A DNA stretch of 64,000 nt from Begonia masoniana (GCA_022432975.1 CM039505.1:20529338-20593337), one strand, 5' to 3'. Positions 22,721-35,800 are shown, counted from the first letter of the stretch. Made by a program: numbers and translations. The notes: a model not told the origin generated them from the sequence alone.

Positions 22721-24000
22721 TGTAGCACCTGGTTTCATTGAGCCAACTTATTTTGTCAACTAGTAGTGAATGTTTTATAGATGAAATTGGGGAAAATTAG
22801 TGATTAGGCTAATGAGTGACTAGGCGAGGGCATAATGGTAAATTGAGATATAAAGTGGATAACCTATTAAAGGGAAGAGGTTCTGCGTTTAATGCACAGT
22901 AGCCGCCACCCTATTTCCATTACCCTTCGTTTGATTTTGCACCTCAGCTCAGCAGACTTCCTTCTGACATTTTCCTCTCTGATTTTCTCCATTCTATGTG
23001 AGTTTTGTTTCATTTTTACTTGCTGTTTTAGTGATTAGATAACAGAGAGATTGTAGGGGAGTGTTCGTGAATGCTGTGAGTAAGAGTTAGTTTTGGGTTT
23101 TGGGGTGAACCAGGAATGCTCGACGAACAAGACTTCCAGCTAGTTTCCCTAAGATTTCTAAATAGTTTAGAATGAAGTTTAGTAATGCGGTGCTCTATTT
23201 ACGATTATAGGTGAGCAGACTCCCGAAGTAGCTAACAACCAGACAATCTCCAAGAGACCAGGTAAGTAGAGTACGTGTGTGCCTTCAAACCTACATCACA
23301 AAATAGTAGGATTATGTATAGTCTGAGTGTTTTCAGTTTGCCATGTATCATGTTTTGAAAGTATACAAAAATGAATTTAAATGCATAGTGGCATGGTGAG
23401 GAATGAACCGATTGAAACAGAACAATTGTTAAGGGAACTAATCTGCCCCTTAATCAAGAGAGAGGATGTATAACTTTGGGAAAATTGATCCAACTTCTAA
23501 TTTCACAGGGGGATCTGAACAGTTGTTAAGGGAACTAATCCGCCCCTTAAACAAGAGAGAGGATGTATGACTTTAGGAGAAGTGATCCAACTCCCAATTT
23601 CACAAGGGGATCAGACCAGAAACGAATGCATATGCAACAGAGATGTGAAAGTAGAAACCGCATGTCTAGGATTTATCTTTCAGCATTTCATTTCATTATT
23701 GCTTTACTTACTTAACATGTAACGACCCCAACCCGGTTAGCTCCGTCACTGCCTAACCGTAACCTACTCCTAACTTAACCCCCCATAAATTTACATAGAA
23801 ATTCCCTTTTTTTTTGCACTTTTAACTTTAACTGTACTTAAGGCGAAATCTCAATCGAAGTTCGTTTAGTAAATCGTTTAAAACAAATACTAATACAATT
23901 AAAACTTAAAACAATTAAATCAATTAAAACTATTAACTAATTAAAGTAAAACTTAAAATAAAAGAAAAACTATCATGCTATGGCGATCAGTAGCCCAAAA

Positions 24001-24195
24001 AAGGGGCGACTAATCGCCCTTCGGCGATTGCAACAGGCGACCAGTCGCCTGTTGCAAATCCCCTGTGGCGACTGATCGCCACAGTTTGTGGCGATCAGTT
24101 GCCGCGCTCTCTGGATTTCTCCAGACAGCGGCGACCAGCAATCGCCTCCCAGCGATTTCCAGGCAGGGAGAGGCGATCAACCGCCATGCTCTCTG
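24001..24195. repeat. GCGAYnRTCGCC inverted-repeat array
   Basis: At least eight GCGA...TCGCC half-palindromes in tandem, for example GGCGACTGATCGCC, flanked by CTCTCTGG hairpin arms. The counterpart in the right LTR (29905-30120) has extra units. Confidence 0.75.
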
Positions 24196-24781
24196 GAACT
24201 CCTCCACAGAGCACAGCTTTTTCCTGCCCCTTTCTTTCTCCTTTCGTTTCCTCACACCCTGCATTTCACATTCACAATACAAAACACACGACAACCTCAT
24301 CTCCCTTCTCACTTAAATTTTCCTTTACCTAAACAAAAACACAACACCAATATAACCTACAATCTTAGGAAGCCAAGAAAACGAACCGCGTGGATCACTC
24401 TAAAACCGAGCCAATCCCTACACGTCTAAATGCTTAAAATCATCAAATAAAACCCAATCAAATCCTCAAAACAAACATCGAACATAAACATGAAATTTTC
24501 TTAAAACATCACCAAAGACATACATTATCAAATCATTCAAATAGCACTACTTCAAACCTACATCCACTATAAATTTTCTAAATAATAAACCTAACTATAC
24601 ACCCTAAAATCCATAATCTTTTTAACCAACAAAACTAACTCTCATCTCTTCGCCACAAAACAGTTCGGGGCGCACCATCGGACCATCAAGCCAAACCCAA
24701 ACACACTCCGTCGCCACAAGCACAATCCGTCGACCGCCTATTCATTGTCATCAAGAGAAACTCTCACCTTCACACTTGTCA

Positions 24782-25346
24782 CCTACATCATACAACATAA
24801 ACATTAAACCTAATGCTTAGCAAGGGAATGCACTATAGATGACGTATGCATGAATGCATGACTTTTCATAAAACATGTTCATGTACTTGTTCTTATTCTT
24901 TTTCTTTTCGTTAACATGGATTAAGGTGGGGATCTTGCCAGGGAGTAGGCCAAGTGCGTGTACATAGTCCTTTCGGCCGTATTCATAGTCCATCGCGTGG
25001 ATAGTGACAATAGTTTTGTTGTTATGGCCATACTTTCCCAACCCACACTTAATCGTTACCTTTCATTTACTTAAATCATGCATGGAAATATTTCATATGA
25101 CTTTCGAGCAAAACATGACACATGAGGAATCTACGTATAACATATCATCAAAACATATCACCAAACAATTCACAATGTACATGGACATACAATATTCTTA
25201 ACGAACTTCACAAACAACTAATAACTAACATCCTAGGCTACCCGACTCAGTAGACCCCACAATCAGAAAATCATCATCAAAACAACAAAAGCCTAACGTT
25301 GACACGATGTAGGGCCTTAAGGGCCGGAAACCTAGCACCCACTTAC
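24782..25346 (-). other. Conserved LTR module in H left LTR
   Basis: On the minus strand CAG|GTAAGT (25346) precedes arm CCTACATCGTGTCAAC (25313-25298). The partner GTTGTATGATGTAGG lies at 24796-24782. Pairing holds at both the CCTACATC and CAAC ends. Confidence 0.7.
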
Positions 25347-26317
25347 CTGGCGTCCGTAGCAAGCCGAGCACCGTCCGAAAAGTCGTCTCCACCTAAGGCA
25401 TTTCACAAATCCATCATTAAAACCGATCCTAATAAACAATTTCCAAACTTAAACTAAACTCCTATCTAAGGCAATTTCTCCTAAACTTCTGTTTTCTCCA
25501 TTTAGGCATTTCATCGAGCACGTGGTGCTCACAAAATACCAAACTCCATTAATGGAGATTTTTACAATCTTCAACAACCAAAAATCTAACCTAAATCTGT
25601 CAATAACCATAATCTCTCATAACTATCGTCAATAGTCGTAACTACATCAACAAAGGGCACTAATTTAAACATCCTAACGATTTCTAACCGAAAACGTAAA
25701 TTTACTCAAACCCTAAATCAATAAAATCTAACGAATAACAACCCAAATCGACAACTAAACCCACAATATGCTAGAGTCTTACCTAGAGGGTTGAATCGTC
25801 GAAGAAAACGGAGGAGGAACTTCGTTGAACTGTCGGCGTGAGAGGAGTCGTCGCGAGAGGAAGAGAACGCCAGCGAGGGGAGGGGAGAAGCATTCTGGCG
25901 TGGGAGGAGAAAAGAGAGGGGGAGGGGTATTTAGTTTTTATAAAATTTAACTTAACAAATTACCATCTTGCCCTTCGTTCAATTCTTTGCTTAATTCGTT
26001 ATTTCGTCTATTAATTTGGTTTCTCCGAAACTCTCTTATTCCTCCAAATATTCCAACTTATTCCTAGGGTTCTAACGAATATCTCCGTTCGCAAAACGGA
26101 CCTAATTTACTATTTTTACGACTTAAAACACTATAAGCGAAAAACCAAAACTCGGCGTTATGCTATCAATTTGGATTTCTAAAAATTTACTTATTCTTCT
26201 AAAAATTCTTATAAATTCCTAGGGCCCTAATAAAACCTCTCGCTCACAAAACGGACCCATATTTCTTATTTACGAAAATACCATTGGAGCGGAAACTCAA
26301 AAAACTCGGGTGTTACA

Positions 26318-26330
26318 TCCTTCCCTCCTT
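26318..26330 (-). other. Polypurine tract of element H
   Basis: On the minus strand AAGGAGGGAAGGA directly abuts the LTR start, preceded by the TTTTGGGGACAAAATT motif common at gypsy 3' ends. It sets the orientation. Confidence 0.8.
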
Positions 26331-28836
26331 AATTGGAATTTTGTCCCCAAAATTGCTGTTTGGTTATCTTCTAATTACTCACCCTCACATTATCTAAGTA
26401 CAATGCTCGTAATACTAACCTCGACACTCCTATAGTCTTACTCACCCTTCGGGTTTCAATAGCTTCTTATATCTTCAAAGTTTTAAATCTTTCTAACTAC
26501 GCACTTCGTAACTCAGTCGCTCATACATTTATAAACTTCGACTTACCCTTCATCACCTAGAACTTCAAATTTCTTTTTAACTTAACTTCAACTCTAGTTT
26601 GTTCCTCGAGCTAAGTTCATTCAGTTTCTAACTCTTCAAATTTCGTGACAACAATTTGTACCTAATCATACCAAACCCTCAAAGCTTCTTCAATTCTACG
26701 ACACTAAGGACCTGATACGTAGATCTCTCATCTCTTATACCTACGTACCTTGGACAATCACAACGTTTCCTTAGTCACTCTGTTGCTATTCCTATGCACA
26801 GGGCTGTAAATGCTTAAATCTACCCCTTGACGCTTTCACGGTATCCTCGAAGTTTCTGTAATTATGTCCACTACGCTCGTTTTGCCCAACTTTTATCTCG
26901 GTCGTAATCAATCACTAACAAATTCTTAAGTCTAAACTAAGTCGTTAAACTATTCACCCAACACCTTAAAGGGTGTATAAACACTTCGACATAACTCACG
27001 AGCCAAAACTTTACTGAACCTCATGACCTATTCTCACATCACAGCTCCTTGCACAGTCTTCGTGCAATTCTATCTTCCTTCCATCCCGTAAGCTCCAAAT
27101 TCCACGACCTTCACTACTTGACTCATAACTCAACCTTCACTTAATCTAGTTAATTTTCTCACTTATTTCTATGACGCTATTCAAAGCCCGAAGATCTACC
27201 TAGCCGGCCATTTTATCTTACATCACATAGTCCTTATTTTTCTTAAGTTGCGATCTCATTCACATACTTAAGTTTATTTACTTTAACCTTAGCTATTCCC
27301 AAAATCATGGGCTCCAACTTCGTTACATACAGGTTGAGCCTTGAAATTCCTAATTTAATTTTATTCCTAACATACTTGATAACTCTCCAATCCCTTGATT
27401 CGCAAGATTTCACATTCGCGCTTAACTTCAAATCTAACTTTATTTAATTTACAATGTCCTACACTTATTATTAATATTCCACGAGGACTTTCTCGAAGTT
27501 ACTAACTAGCCTACTATCTTTCATTCCTTCTAGTCAGATTCTAAATATTCTCCTTGGCTTCTTCATAATGATTTATCTAATTTTTTTTTTTCTCGTTATC
27601 AAACTTGTTGTAAATAGATTTACAATCTTAATCCTAATCTTCTAAAATTCTCAAATCTTGTCCTTCTATTTTCCCAAAAACTTAGAAGCATCTATTACCT
27701 TTAATGGAACTAAGCATGCCATGGGTCATACCACAAGCCTTATCAATTCTCAAGTCTCCAGGTAAATAACAAAGTGATCGAATTCACATTCCTTAGATTC
27801 TCACATGAATCGGCCTTCTCTTAATCCCTTATAGGCCAAGCTTTTTAACTCACCTAATTTGATCTCATTCTCCCGATTTCCTCAATTACTACTGAGGCGC
27901 TAAATTTTGACTGATCTATGGCTTTAACCATCTATTGAGTAATGACTATTTCTACATCCTCAAAGTTCTAAACTTTTCCAGCTTCACGCTCTATCGTTCG
28001 ATCACTCATACGCACTTCGAGATCCACCTAATTGTCCACCACCTAAACTCTCCAGTCAATTCTTTTCCCCAAAATCTGGAAATGACTCTTCATTACGATC
28101 TACCTCTCGGGTCCTTTAAACACTAAAGTTCCTACTTCCATCTTGGAGGTAAGTTACAGGTTACGGTATTTAACTCGAACTGTATCAACTTTAGACTTAC
28201 TACTTATCTCTTATCTTTCTAAACTAAAAGTTCGAAATCAACTACTCGTTACTTTTTCCTAATTGGTACTCATTCTGTCGAACCACTATTCCGCCTAACA
28301 TTGCACTATACCTCAAATCATTACTTTTACCTTAGGGTGTTAAATTCTTCTCAAATTAACTGACATATCCAAATCCCTAAATTAACTCTAACTCTCATCT
28401 ACTTGCCCCATACTCTCCGAACAACATGCACTCATGACTTGACGCGTCTATTACTTATAGATCTCTCTTAGCTTAATTAAGTTTTCTTTCCTATCGCGTT
28501 GGTTGTAAACCTTATACATAAAAAAGAGAAACAAATCCTTCTTTATCGACTAACCTTCTAAAGTGGTACATATCTCCCAGCAAACGTCTAATTCTTGTAA
28601 CTTAAGTACCACCTTACATAAGATTCTCTATTTTCTATCGTCTCTAAGTTTGTCAATCTACCAACTTCACCTCAATATCCTTATTCTCTTCACTGATATT
28701 TACTAAGTCAAATGCTCCTATTCGACAATTCACCTAAGCTAGACTTTTGGTTACTACCTTCATTTAAATACTTAGGAGGTTTGTCAACTAAAATCCAGTT
28801 CAAATCTATTCAACCTCCTTATCTTATTAATCGCCA
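26331..28836. other. Unrecognised interior of element H
   Basis: About 2.5 kb, AT-rich on the plus strand with many CTTC/AATTCT words. No frame longer than about 65 codons and no RT, RNase H, integrase or protease motif seen on either strand. It is either very decayed pol or filler sequence. Confidence 0.5.
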
Positions 28837-29451
28837 CTATATGAATGTACCTGGAATAACCGATGGTTGGGCGGCTCCCTCCTCTTCGATCAAGGTAGAC
28901 ATCCTCGTTGGACAACGCGGTGGTATCTTATTCAGTCCTAGACAATCTCTGGCCTTGTGCCCCACCTTGTCGCACCGAAAACATCGACCGGAATGCAACT
29001 TGCACTCCCCGAAGTGATTCTTCAGACACATAGGGCATCAAGGAGCTTGTTGAGTCCCTTGTGGCCATTTACTACTGTCCTGTATAAACGGTGCATCGTT
29101 AGGCCTCGTAGCGCCCCGTCGTTGTAGTTGCCAACCTTGTTTTTGTTGCGGTTGCACCTCTCGGAAAAACGTCATTGGACAGTTCCTAGAGAGATGACCC
29201 AATTCGTTACACGCAAAGCATTGGCCAGAACCTGCCTTGCACACCCCACCATGGCACTTCTTACACGTTTGGCATTGAGGGAACAGCTTAAGCCTTCGTG
29301 CACATTTCTTACTTACCACGCTAATTAAATCCTCACCAACTCTTTCTACGCCCCTAACTGGTAGCTCCTTCTCCCCTAGCTCAAAAACTTGCACCATATC
29401 TGTAAGCTGACTAATAGGATTCTCCTCGAGTTTTCTAGGTGCTTTCGGCAT
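28837..29451 (-). pseudogene. Element H gag fragment with two zinc knuckles
   Basis: The minus-strand frame starts MPKAPRKLEENPISQL. Two CCHC knuckles of the C-X2-C-X4-H-X4-C type follow, CFACNELGHLSRNC and, after a premature stop, CFRCDKVGHKARDC. A further CXXC pair near CQTCKKCHGGVC resembles the pre-knuckle motif in other plant gypsy gags. The usual gag capsid region ahead of the knuckles is short or missing. In the family, gag packages the element RNA into particles; this copy is broken. Confidence 0.7.
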
Positions 29452-29904
29452 TTTCTTGTTCCTAGACACATTAGAGAACACACACAAAATAAACAATTTA
29501 GAATCATACTTAAACTTAAACACTTACAGTCGATGGAGAGTCCTCGTGTGGCGGTGTGTTTTTGGCAGGCATTTCACAGAATTCGCTTTTAAAACTCCGT
29601 CTCTCTGATTCCATAACTGTAACGACCCCAACCCGGTTAGGGCCGTCACTGCCTAACCGTAACCTACTCCTAACTTAACCCCCCATAAATTTACATAGAA
29701 ATTGCCTTTTTTTTTTTTTTTTGCACTTTTAACTTTAACTGTACTTAAGGCGAAATCTCAATCGAAATTGAAATCGAAGTTCGTTTAGTAAATCGTTTAA
29801 AACAAATACTAATACAATTAAAACTTAAAACAATTAAATCAATTAAAACTATTAACTAATTAAAGTAAAACTTAAAATAAAAGAAAAACTATCATGCTAT
29901 GGCG

Positions 29905-30120
29905 ATCAGTCACCCAAAAAAGGGGCGACTGATCACCCTTCGGCGATTGCAACAGGAGACCAGTCGCCTGTTGAAAATCGCCACGCTCTCTGGATTTCTC
30001 CAGAGAGCGGCGACCAACAATCGCCTCCCAGCGATTTCCAGGCAGGGAGAGGCGATTGATCGCCTCCAAGAGGCGATTGATCGCCTCCAAGAGGCGATCA
30101 ATCGCTATGCTCTCTGGAAC
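29905..30120. repeat. GCGAYnRTCGCC array, expanded copy
   Basis: As at 24001-24195, but a 21-bp unit containing GCGATTGATCGCCTCC is present twice (about 30050-30092) where the left LTR has none. One further related unit follows. Confidence 0.8.
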
Positions 30121-31439
30121 TCCTCCATAGAGCACAGCTTTTTCCTCCCCCTTTCTTTCTCCTTTCGTTTCCTCACACCCTGCATTTCACATTCACAATA
30201 CAAAACACACGAAAACCTCATCTCCCTTCTCACTTAAATTTTCCTTTACCTAAACAAAAACACAACACCAAAATAACCTACAATCTTAGGAAGCCAAGAA
30301 AACGAACTGCGTGGATCGCTCTAAAACCGAGCCAATCCTTACACGTCTAAATGCTTAAAATCATCAAATAAAACCTAATCAAATCCTCAAAACAAACATC
30401 GAACATAAACATGAAATTTCCTTAAAACATCACCAAAGACATACATTATCAAATCATTCAAATAGCACTACTTCAAACCTACATCCACTATAAATTTTCT
30501 AAATAATAAACCTAACTATACACCCTAAATCCATAATCTTTTTAACCAACAAAACTAACTCACATCTCTTCACCACAAAATAGTTCGGGGCGCACCATCG
30601 GACCATCAAGCCAAACCCAAACACACTCCGTCGCCACGAGCACAATCCGTTGACCGCCTATTCCTTGTCATCAAGAGAAACTCTCACCTTCACACTTGTC
30701 ACCTACATCATACAACATAAACATTAAGCCTAATGCTTAGCAAGGGAATGCACTATAGATGACGTATGCATGAATGCATGACTTTTCATAAAACATGTTC
30801 ATGTACTTGTTCTTATTCTTTTTCTTTTCGTTAACATGGATTAAGGTGGGGATCTTGCCAGGGAGTAGGCCAAATGCGTGTACATAGTCCTTTCGGCCGT
30901 ATTCATAGTCCATCGCGTGGGTAGTGACAATAGTTCTGTTGTTATGGCCATACTTTCCCAACCCACACTTAATCGTTACCTTTCATTTACTTAAATCATG
31001 CATGGAAATATTTCATATGACTTTCGAGCAAAACATGAAGCATGAAGAATCTACGTATAACATATCATCAAAACATATCACCAAACAATTCACAATGTAC
31101 ATGGTGTGACAGCCCCAGACCAAACCCGATCGTGGTCCGGGATCGGAGCCATCACTCCGGGACAGTGGACGGAAAACGGTGACTTTTTTTTTTTTTGAAC
31201 ATAAACAGAACAGACAGCGTTACTGGAACAACTTATGAAAGCCAACTAAACTTTTAAAACTTTAACGGGAAACAGAACCGAATGACAGAAAACATGCACT
31301 GTCAATGCAAACCCTAAAAGAGCATAGCTTTACAGAGGGGAGAAACTACAGTGAGTAACAGAGTATAAATAACAGCAGAAAAACAGGGAATTAAGTCGGA
31401 AGGCATAGGTAGAAATCTGGCGGAAAACTTAGTTTAAAA

Positions 31440-31960
31440 CTGGGCGGAAGACTTGAATGACGTCAGCCGGAAGGAACAAATGCAAAGGCAGAAGCGGAGA
31501 TGACGTCAGCCGGAAGGAACAGACAGCAGCTGAGATCGGATGAGGTGATGACGTCAGCCGGAAGATGGATGGCGTCAACCGGAAGATGTGAAGACGTCAT
31601 CGGCAGATACAGATAGTAAACGAAATCGGCAGAAGGTGATGACATCATCGGAAGAGGAGATGATGTCAGACGGTAGATGCAGGCATTAAACGAAATCAGA
31701 TTATGTGATGACGTCATCGGAAGATGTGATGATGTCATCGACAGATAAAGATAGTAACGTAATCGGCAGAAGAAAAGCTATGATGACGTCATCGGAAGAG
31801 GAGATGACGTCGTCGGAAGATGAAGTTAAACTGAGAGACAGATGAAACCGGCAGAAGTAACTAAGACTGATGAAATCAACTGTTCACCGGTGGATGAGAT
31901 AAGACAAAATGTGAACAGTGACTATCGGTGGATGCATTAAACGTGATCGGAAGATGCAGT
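31440..31960. repeat. TGACGTCA / CGGAAGATG motif array in B LTR
   Basis: The densest run of bZIP-type palindromes in the window: TGACGTCA or one-off forms at about 31456, 31501, 31548, 31708, 31781 and 31803, each followed by GCCGGAAG or TCGGAAGA. Confidence 0.8.
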
Positions 31961-32583
31961 TTAAAAGGGGAAAACTTGACAACTTTCAACAGAAAACATA
32001 TAGACAGAGAGCTTAAAGAACAGAAAACATGAAAGTCTCAGATTCTCAAACCAATTCAAAACATGGTTCTCGAGCACAACAGAAGGCATACAGGTTTCAG
32101 ACCTTCAAACCCAATTCTAAACACAGTTTTAAAACATGCATGGGAACATGACAGAAGTTAGAAAACCTAACAGAAGATCAAGAAAACAACTGCATGGATT
32201 ATTCCAAAACCAGAGACAATCCATGCACAGATTATCAGAGAATATCCCAAACAAATTCCAGAATACTCTAGAATACAAACTTAACTGTCAAATACAGTGG
32301 TTCCTAAAACTGAAACATCAGAACTTGTACATTGTTTCAAAATCAGAGGGACAGTACAAGACATAACATATAATTACAGAAACTCCCAAAACAGAAGTTT
32401 TCTACAGGGCTTTTAACACAAAGACCAGAATTTCATAAAACTTTACAATATAAACTATATTTTAAAGACTTGAACCTCATAACAGAATTATGTCTAACTG
32501 CAACAACCACTCTGTGAGCTCGATCCACCATTTACATCAGATCATCATTTTAAGGAACAAGGTCCTCGGTTTCAGGTTCAGTA

Positions 32584-33110
32584 CCTACATCAGAGAGTTC
32601 ACCTATGAGTCTAAAACTCATTAAGGACATAATCAGAATGCTGTGATGCAAAATGCTATGCATGCAGTTTTTCAGAAATATGGTGACAGTACAGAGCATT
32701 AAGTTACAGTGGCAGTAGAATTAAGTGGAGCTTATAGGGGAACTGGCAAACAGTGGGGAAGGGGGAGGGTGCACTATCAGGCACATTCAGGGGATACAGT
32801 ACAGTAAACAGTTCTGGGGCCAGTCCCCGTCTCGCACTTAACCTGGTACATTTCAGTCGGATTTTATCTTGTTTAGTTCAAACAGTGTACAGAAAACATT
32901 TGCATGTCTTTCAGAGAAAACGTGTATGCATGAACGGTGCTTGAACTTAAACAGGCAGACATCAGAAATAAGACAACAGAAGGTAAATTGATGCCAGACA
33001 TTTCAGAACATAGACTATAATCTTTCTACCCAAAACAACCCGACAGAACAGGAAACCTAGTACCTCCGTGATGTAGGGCCTTAAGGGCCAACCTACGGTT
33101 ATGAACTTAC
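32584..33110 (-). other. Conserved LTR module in B solo LTR
   Basis: On the minus strand GTAAGT (33110-33105) precedes GGCCCTTAAGGCC and arm CCTACATCA (33077-33069). The partner TGATGTAGG is at 32592-32584. Confidence 0.65.
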
Positions 33111-35279
33111 CTGTTTTTCCTCGATGCAGTTAGCTGGAAGGTCTCGGAAATGCTCGAACCTGTTTGCTGCAATGTAGTGAAATTAAACAAGCTGCAAATG
33201 CTAACAAATAACTTGTAATTCAGCAAGCTCATTTCAACTCTTTAGGAAAACACACTAACGTATTTTCATCCAAAACAATGAGTTTTCACAGAAATAATAA
33301 CCCTAAACCCCAGTGAAAACTCGCATTAATCTTGTCCAAAATCAATAACTTCCGTAGATGATTACCTTGGTTGAAGGAAACAGAAGAAAAACGAGAAAAC
33401 AAAGTGTTGGTGCTTTGTCAAAATCGCCAGGAAGAGAGAACAAAGAGCAGTGGGAAGAAATAGATGAGAAGTGAGGGTTTCACGTAGGAGGAAGAAATTA
33501 GCTTCTTTATCAAGTCGCCAGATGTCACTCAACCATTGGCTATCTCCTACCAACCTTAATTTCTCTTCAATTTACCCTTCCATGCATTTTAAACTTAATG
33601 TTTAGTTTAGTTAGCCTTTAGTTCAGTTCTCTCCCCATTAAATGCTCCAAAGTTTACAATAAAATAGTTATTGTAATAATGGCAAATTAAATCCATACAA
33701 TAATTCAACCGATTATTACATGGCCGAAAATGCCGGGTGTTACACATGGACATACATTATTCTTAACGAACTTCACAAACAACTAATAACTAACATCCTA
33801 GGCTACCCGACTCAGTAGACCCTACAAACAGAAAATCATCATCAAAACAACAAAAGCCTAACGTTGACACGATGTAGGGCCTTAAGGGCCGGAAACCTAG
33901 CACCCACTTACCTGGCATTCGTAGCAAGCCGAGCACCGTCCGAAAAGTCGTCTCCACCTAAGGCATTTCACAAATCCATCATTAAAATCGATCCTATATA
34001 AACAATTTCCAAATTTAAACTAAACTCCTATCTAAGGCAATTTCTCCTAAACTTCTATTTTCTCCATTTAGGCATTTCATCGAGCACGTGGTGCTCACAA
34101 AATACCAAACTCCATTAATGGAGATTTTTACAATCTTCAACAACTAAAAATCTAACCTAAATCTGTCAATAACCATAATCTCTCATAACTATCGTCAATA
34201 GTCATAACTACATCATCAAAGGGCACTAATTTAAACATCCTAACGATTTCTAACTGAAAACGTAAATTTACTCAAACCCTAAATCAATAAAATCTAACGA
34301 ATAACAACCCAAATCGATAACTAAACCCACAATATGCTAGAGTCTTACCTAGAGGGTTGAATCATCGAAGAAAACGGAGGAGGAACTTCGTTGAACTGTT
34401 GGCGTGAGAGGAGTCGTCGCGAGAGGGAGAGAACGCCAGCGAGGGGAGGGGAGAAGCATTCTGGCGTGGGAGGAGAAAAGAGAGGGGGAGGGGTATTTAG
34501 TTTTTATAAAATTTAACTTAACAAATTACCATCTTGCCCTTTGTTCAATTCTTTGCTTAATTCGTTATTTCGTCTATCAATTTGGTTTCTCCGAAACTCT
34601 CTTATTCCACAAAATATTCCAACTTATTCCTAGGTTTCTAACGAAACTCTCCGTTAGCAAAACAGACCTAATTTACTATTTTTACGACTTAAAAAACTAT
34701 AAGCGAAAAACCGAAACTCAGCGTTATGCTATCAATTTGGATTTCTAAAAATTTACTTATTCTTCTAAAATTCTTATAAATTCCTAGGGCCCTAATAAAA
34801 CCTCCCGCTCTCAAACGGACTCATATTTCTTATTTACGAAAATACCTTTGGAGCGAAAACTCGAAAAACTCGGGTGTTACATAACATTAGGCTAATAGAT
34901 GAGTTTTGTGATGTAGGTGCTGAGACTGTAACAGGTGAGTTTCCCGAGTGCACTGAAGAATAGATGAAGTTGAAAGAGTATGTCTATGCCACGGTTGGGT
35001 GTTCTGATGAGGCGGTTTAACTACTGTCTGTATGTGGAGTCTAATTTTCTGATGTTCTGTTGAGGAGTGTAGAGGATTTTGATGATAGTAATAGCTGAAG
35101 GATTTAGAATACTTGAGTTTCTCCTGTTATGAAAATTCTGATTTGGTTTTGTTACAAATTGTTAATTTGGGATTTTTATTGGATAAGGATACAAATGTTG
35201 GTTTCAAATGGTTATTTGTTGGATTTCAGAAGTTACTTAGGGTCAGGTTGTTTTGAATGTTTTGAGTGAAATTTGCAAG

Positions 35280-35800
35280 TTCAACTATCGGTGAGTGAAG
35301 TCCACCGGTGGATGTTGAGTGTTTCGTCCACCGGCAGATGTTGGAGGATTGAATCATCCGACTGACATCATCGGAAGATGTCTTCAGTAGAAGTCATCGG
35401 AAGATGTCTACAGTAGAAGTCATCAGAAGATGCCTTTATAAGTCTTTAGTAGCCTTGTCGTTTTGTAATCGGATGATGTAGGCAGTAGATTTGTCGTTTT
35501 GTAATCGGATGATGTAGGCAGTAGATTTGTCGTTTTGTGAATGAAAGAAGTAGATAGTAATTTTGTCGTTTTAAAGTGAAGAATTATGCAGTCGATTTTA
35601 TCGTTTTGTGATCGGTAGATGTGTGTAGCCGACGCGTCGTCGGCAGATGTGAGCGGATGACGTGTGAAGTCGACGTGTCGATTCTGTCTCTGCTTCTATC
35701 ACTGAGTCTTTTGTTCCTACTTTTACCGCTGGCACTGTTTGGCGGTAGAAGCCTTTAGTTTCTGTTTCTGCCCCTACCGCTGACTTTGTTCAGTGGAAGA
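35280..35800. repeat. Motif array in inner C LTR
   Basis: CCACCGGTGGATG and CATCGGAAGATG words, then three near-identical 40-bp repeats of TTTGTCGTTTTGTAATCGGA type (about 35455-35560). Confidence 0.7.

Larger units (their letters stand above)
23718..26317 (-). repeat. Element H left LTR (its 3' LTR)
   Basis: Starts TGTAACGACCCCAACCCGG and ends ACTCGGGTGTTACA. Inside are a GCGAC/TCGCC inverted-repeat array (24001-24195), a CTCTCTGGA hairpin, the paired-arm module and GAGCACGTGGTGCTC (25516-25530). Confidence 0.9.
31105..33744 (-). mobile_element. Family B solo LTR nested in H
   Basis: The ends are TGTGACAGCCCC and GCCGGGTGTTACA, with flanks CATGG (31100-31104, 33745-33749). The uninterrupted site is visible in the left H LTR at about 25185. 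Length is 2640 bp. On the minus strand it starts TGTAACACCCGGCATTTTC, as in B. It contains the array 31440-31960. Confidence 0.93.
23718..34881 (-). mobile_element. Element H: gag-only LTR element (TR-GAG type)
   Basis: Two similar 2.6-kb LTRs (23718-26317 and 29618-34881, the latter with a nested B LTR) flank a 3.3-kb interior. Target duplication TAACA lies at 23713-23717 and 34882-34886. On the minus strand the order is LTR, degenerate primer site, gag with zinc knuckles, unknown sequence, purine tract, LTR. No reverse transcriptase or integrase motif is visible, so it fits a non-autonomous gag-carrying element that borrows pol from relatives. Confidence 0.85.
29618..34881 (-). repeat. Element H right LTR (its 5' LTR) with nested B LTR
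   Basis: The same sequence as 23718-26317 apart from small changes and the B solo LTR at 31105-33744. Ends TGTAACGACCCC...CGGGTGTTACA. Inside the element, next to it, the degenerate primer site reads ATGGAATCAGAGAGAC (minus strand, about 29600-29615). Confidence 0.9.

Noticed and set aside
23418..23609. CRISPR-like repeat pairs
   Set aside because: Only two adjacent 95-bp copies with no spacers, in a plant LTR; a simple tandem duplication also present at 36650-36850.
29899..30237. ORFs over the GCGATC array (29899-30237 and 24065-24429)
   Set aside because: Inverted-repeat DNA that stays open by composition; frames are not conserved between the two H LTRs.
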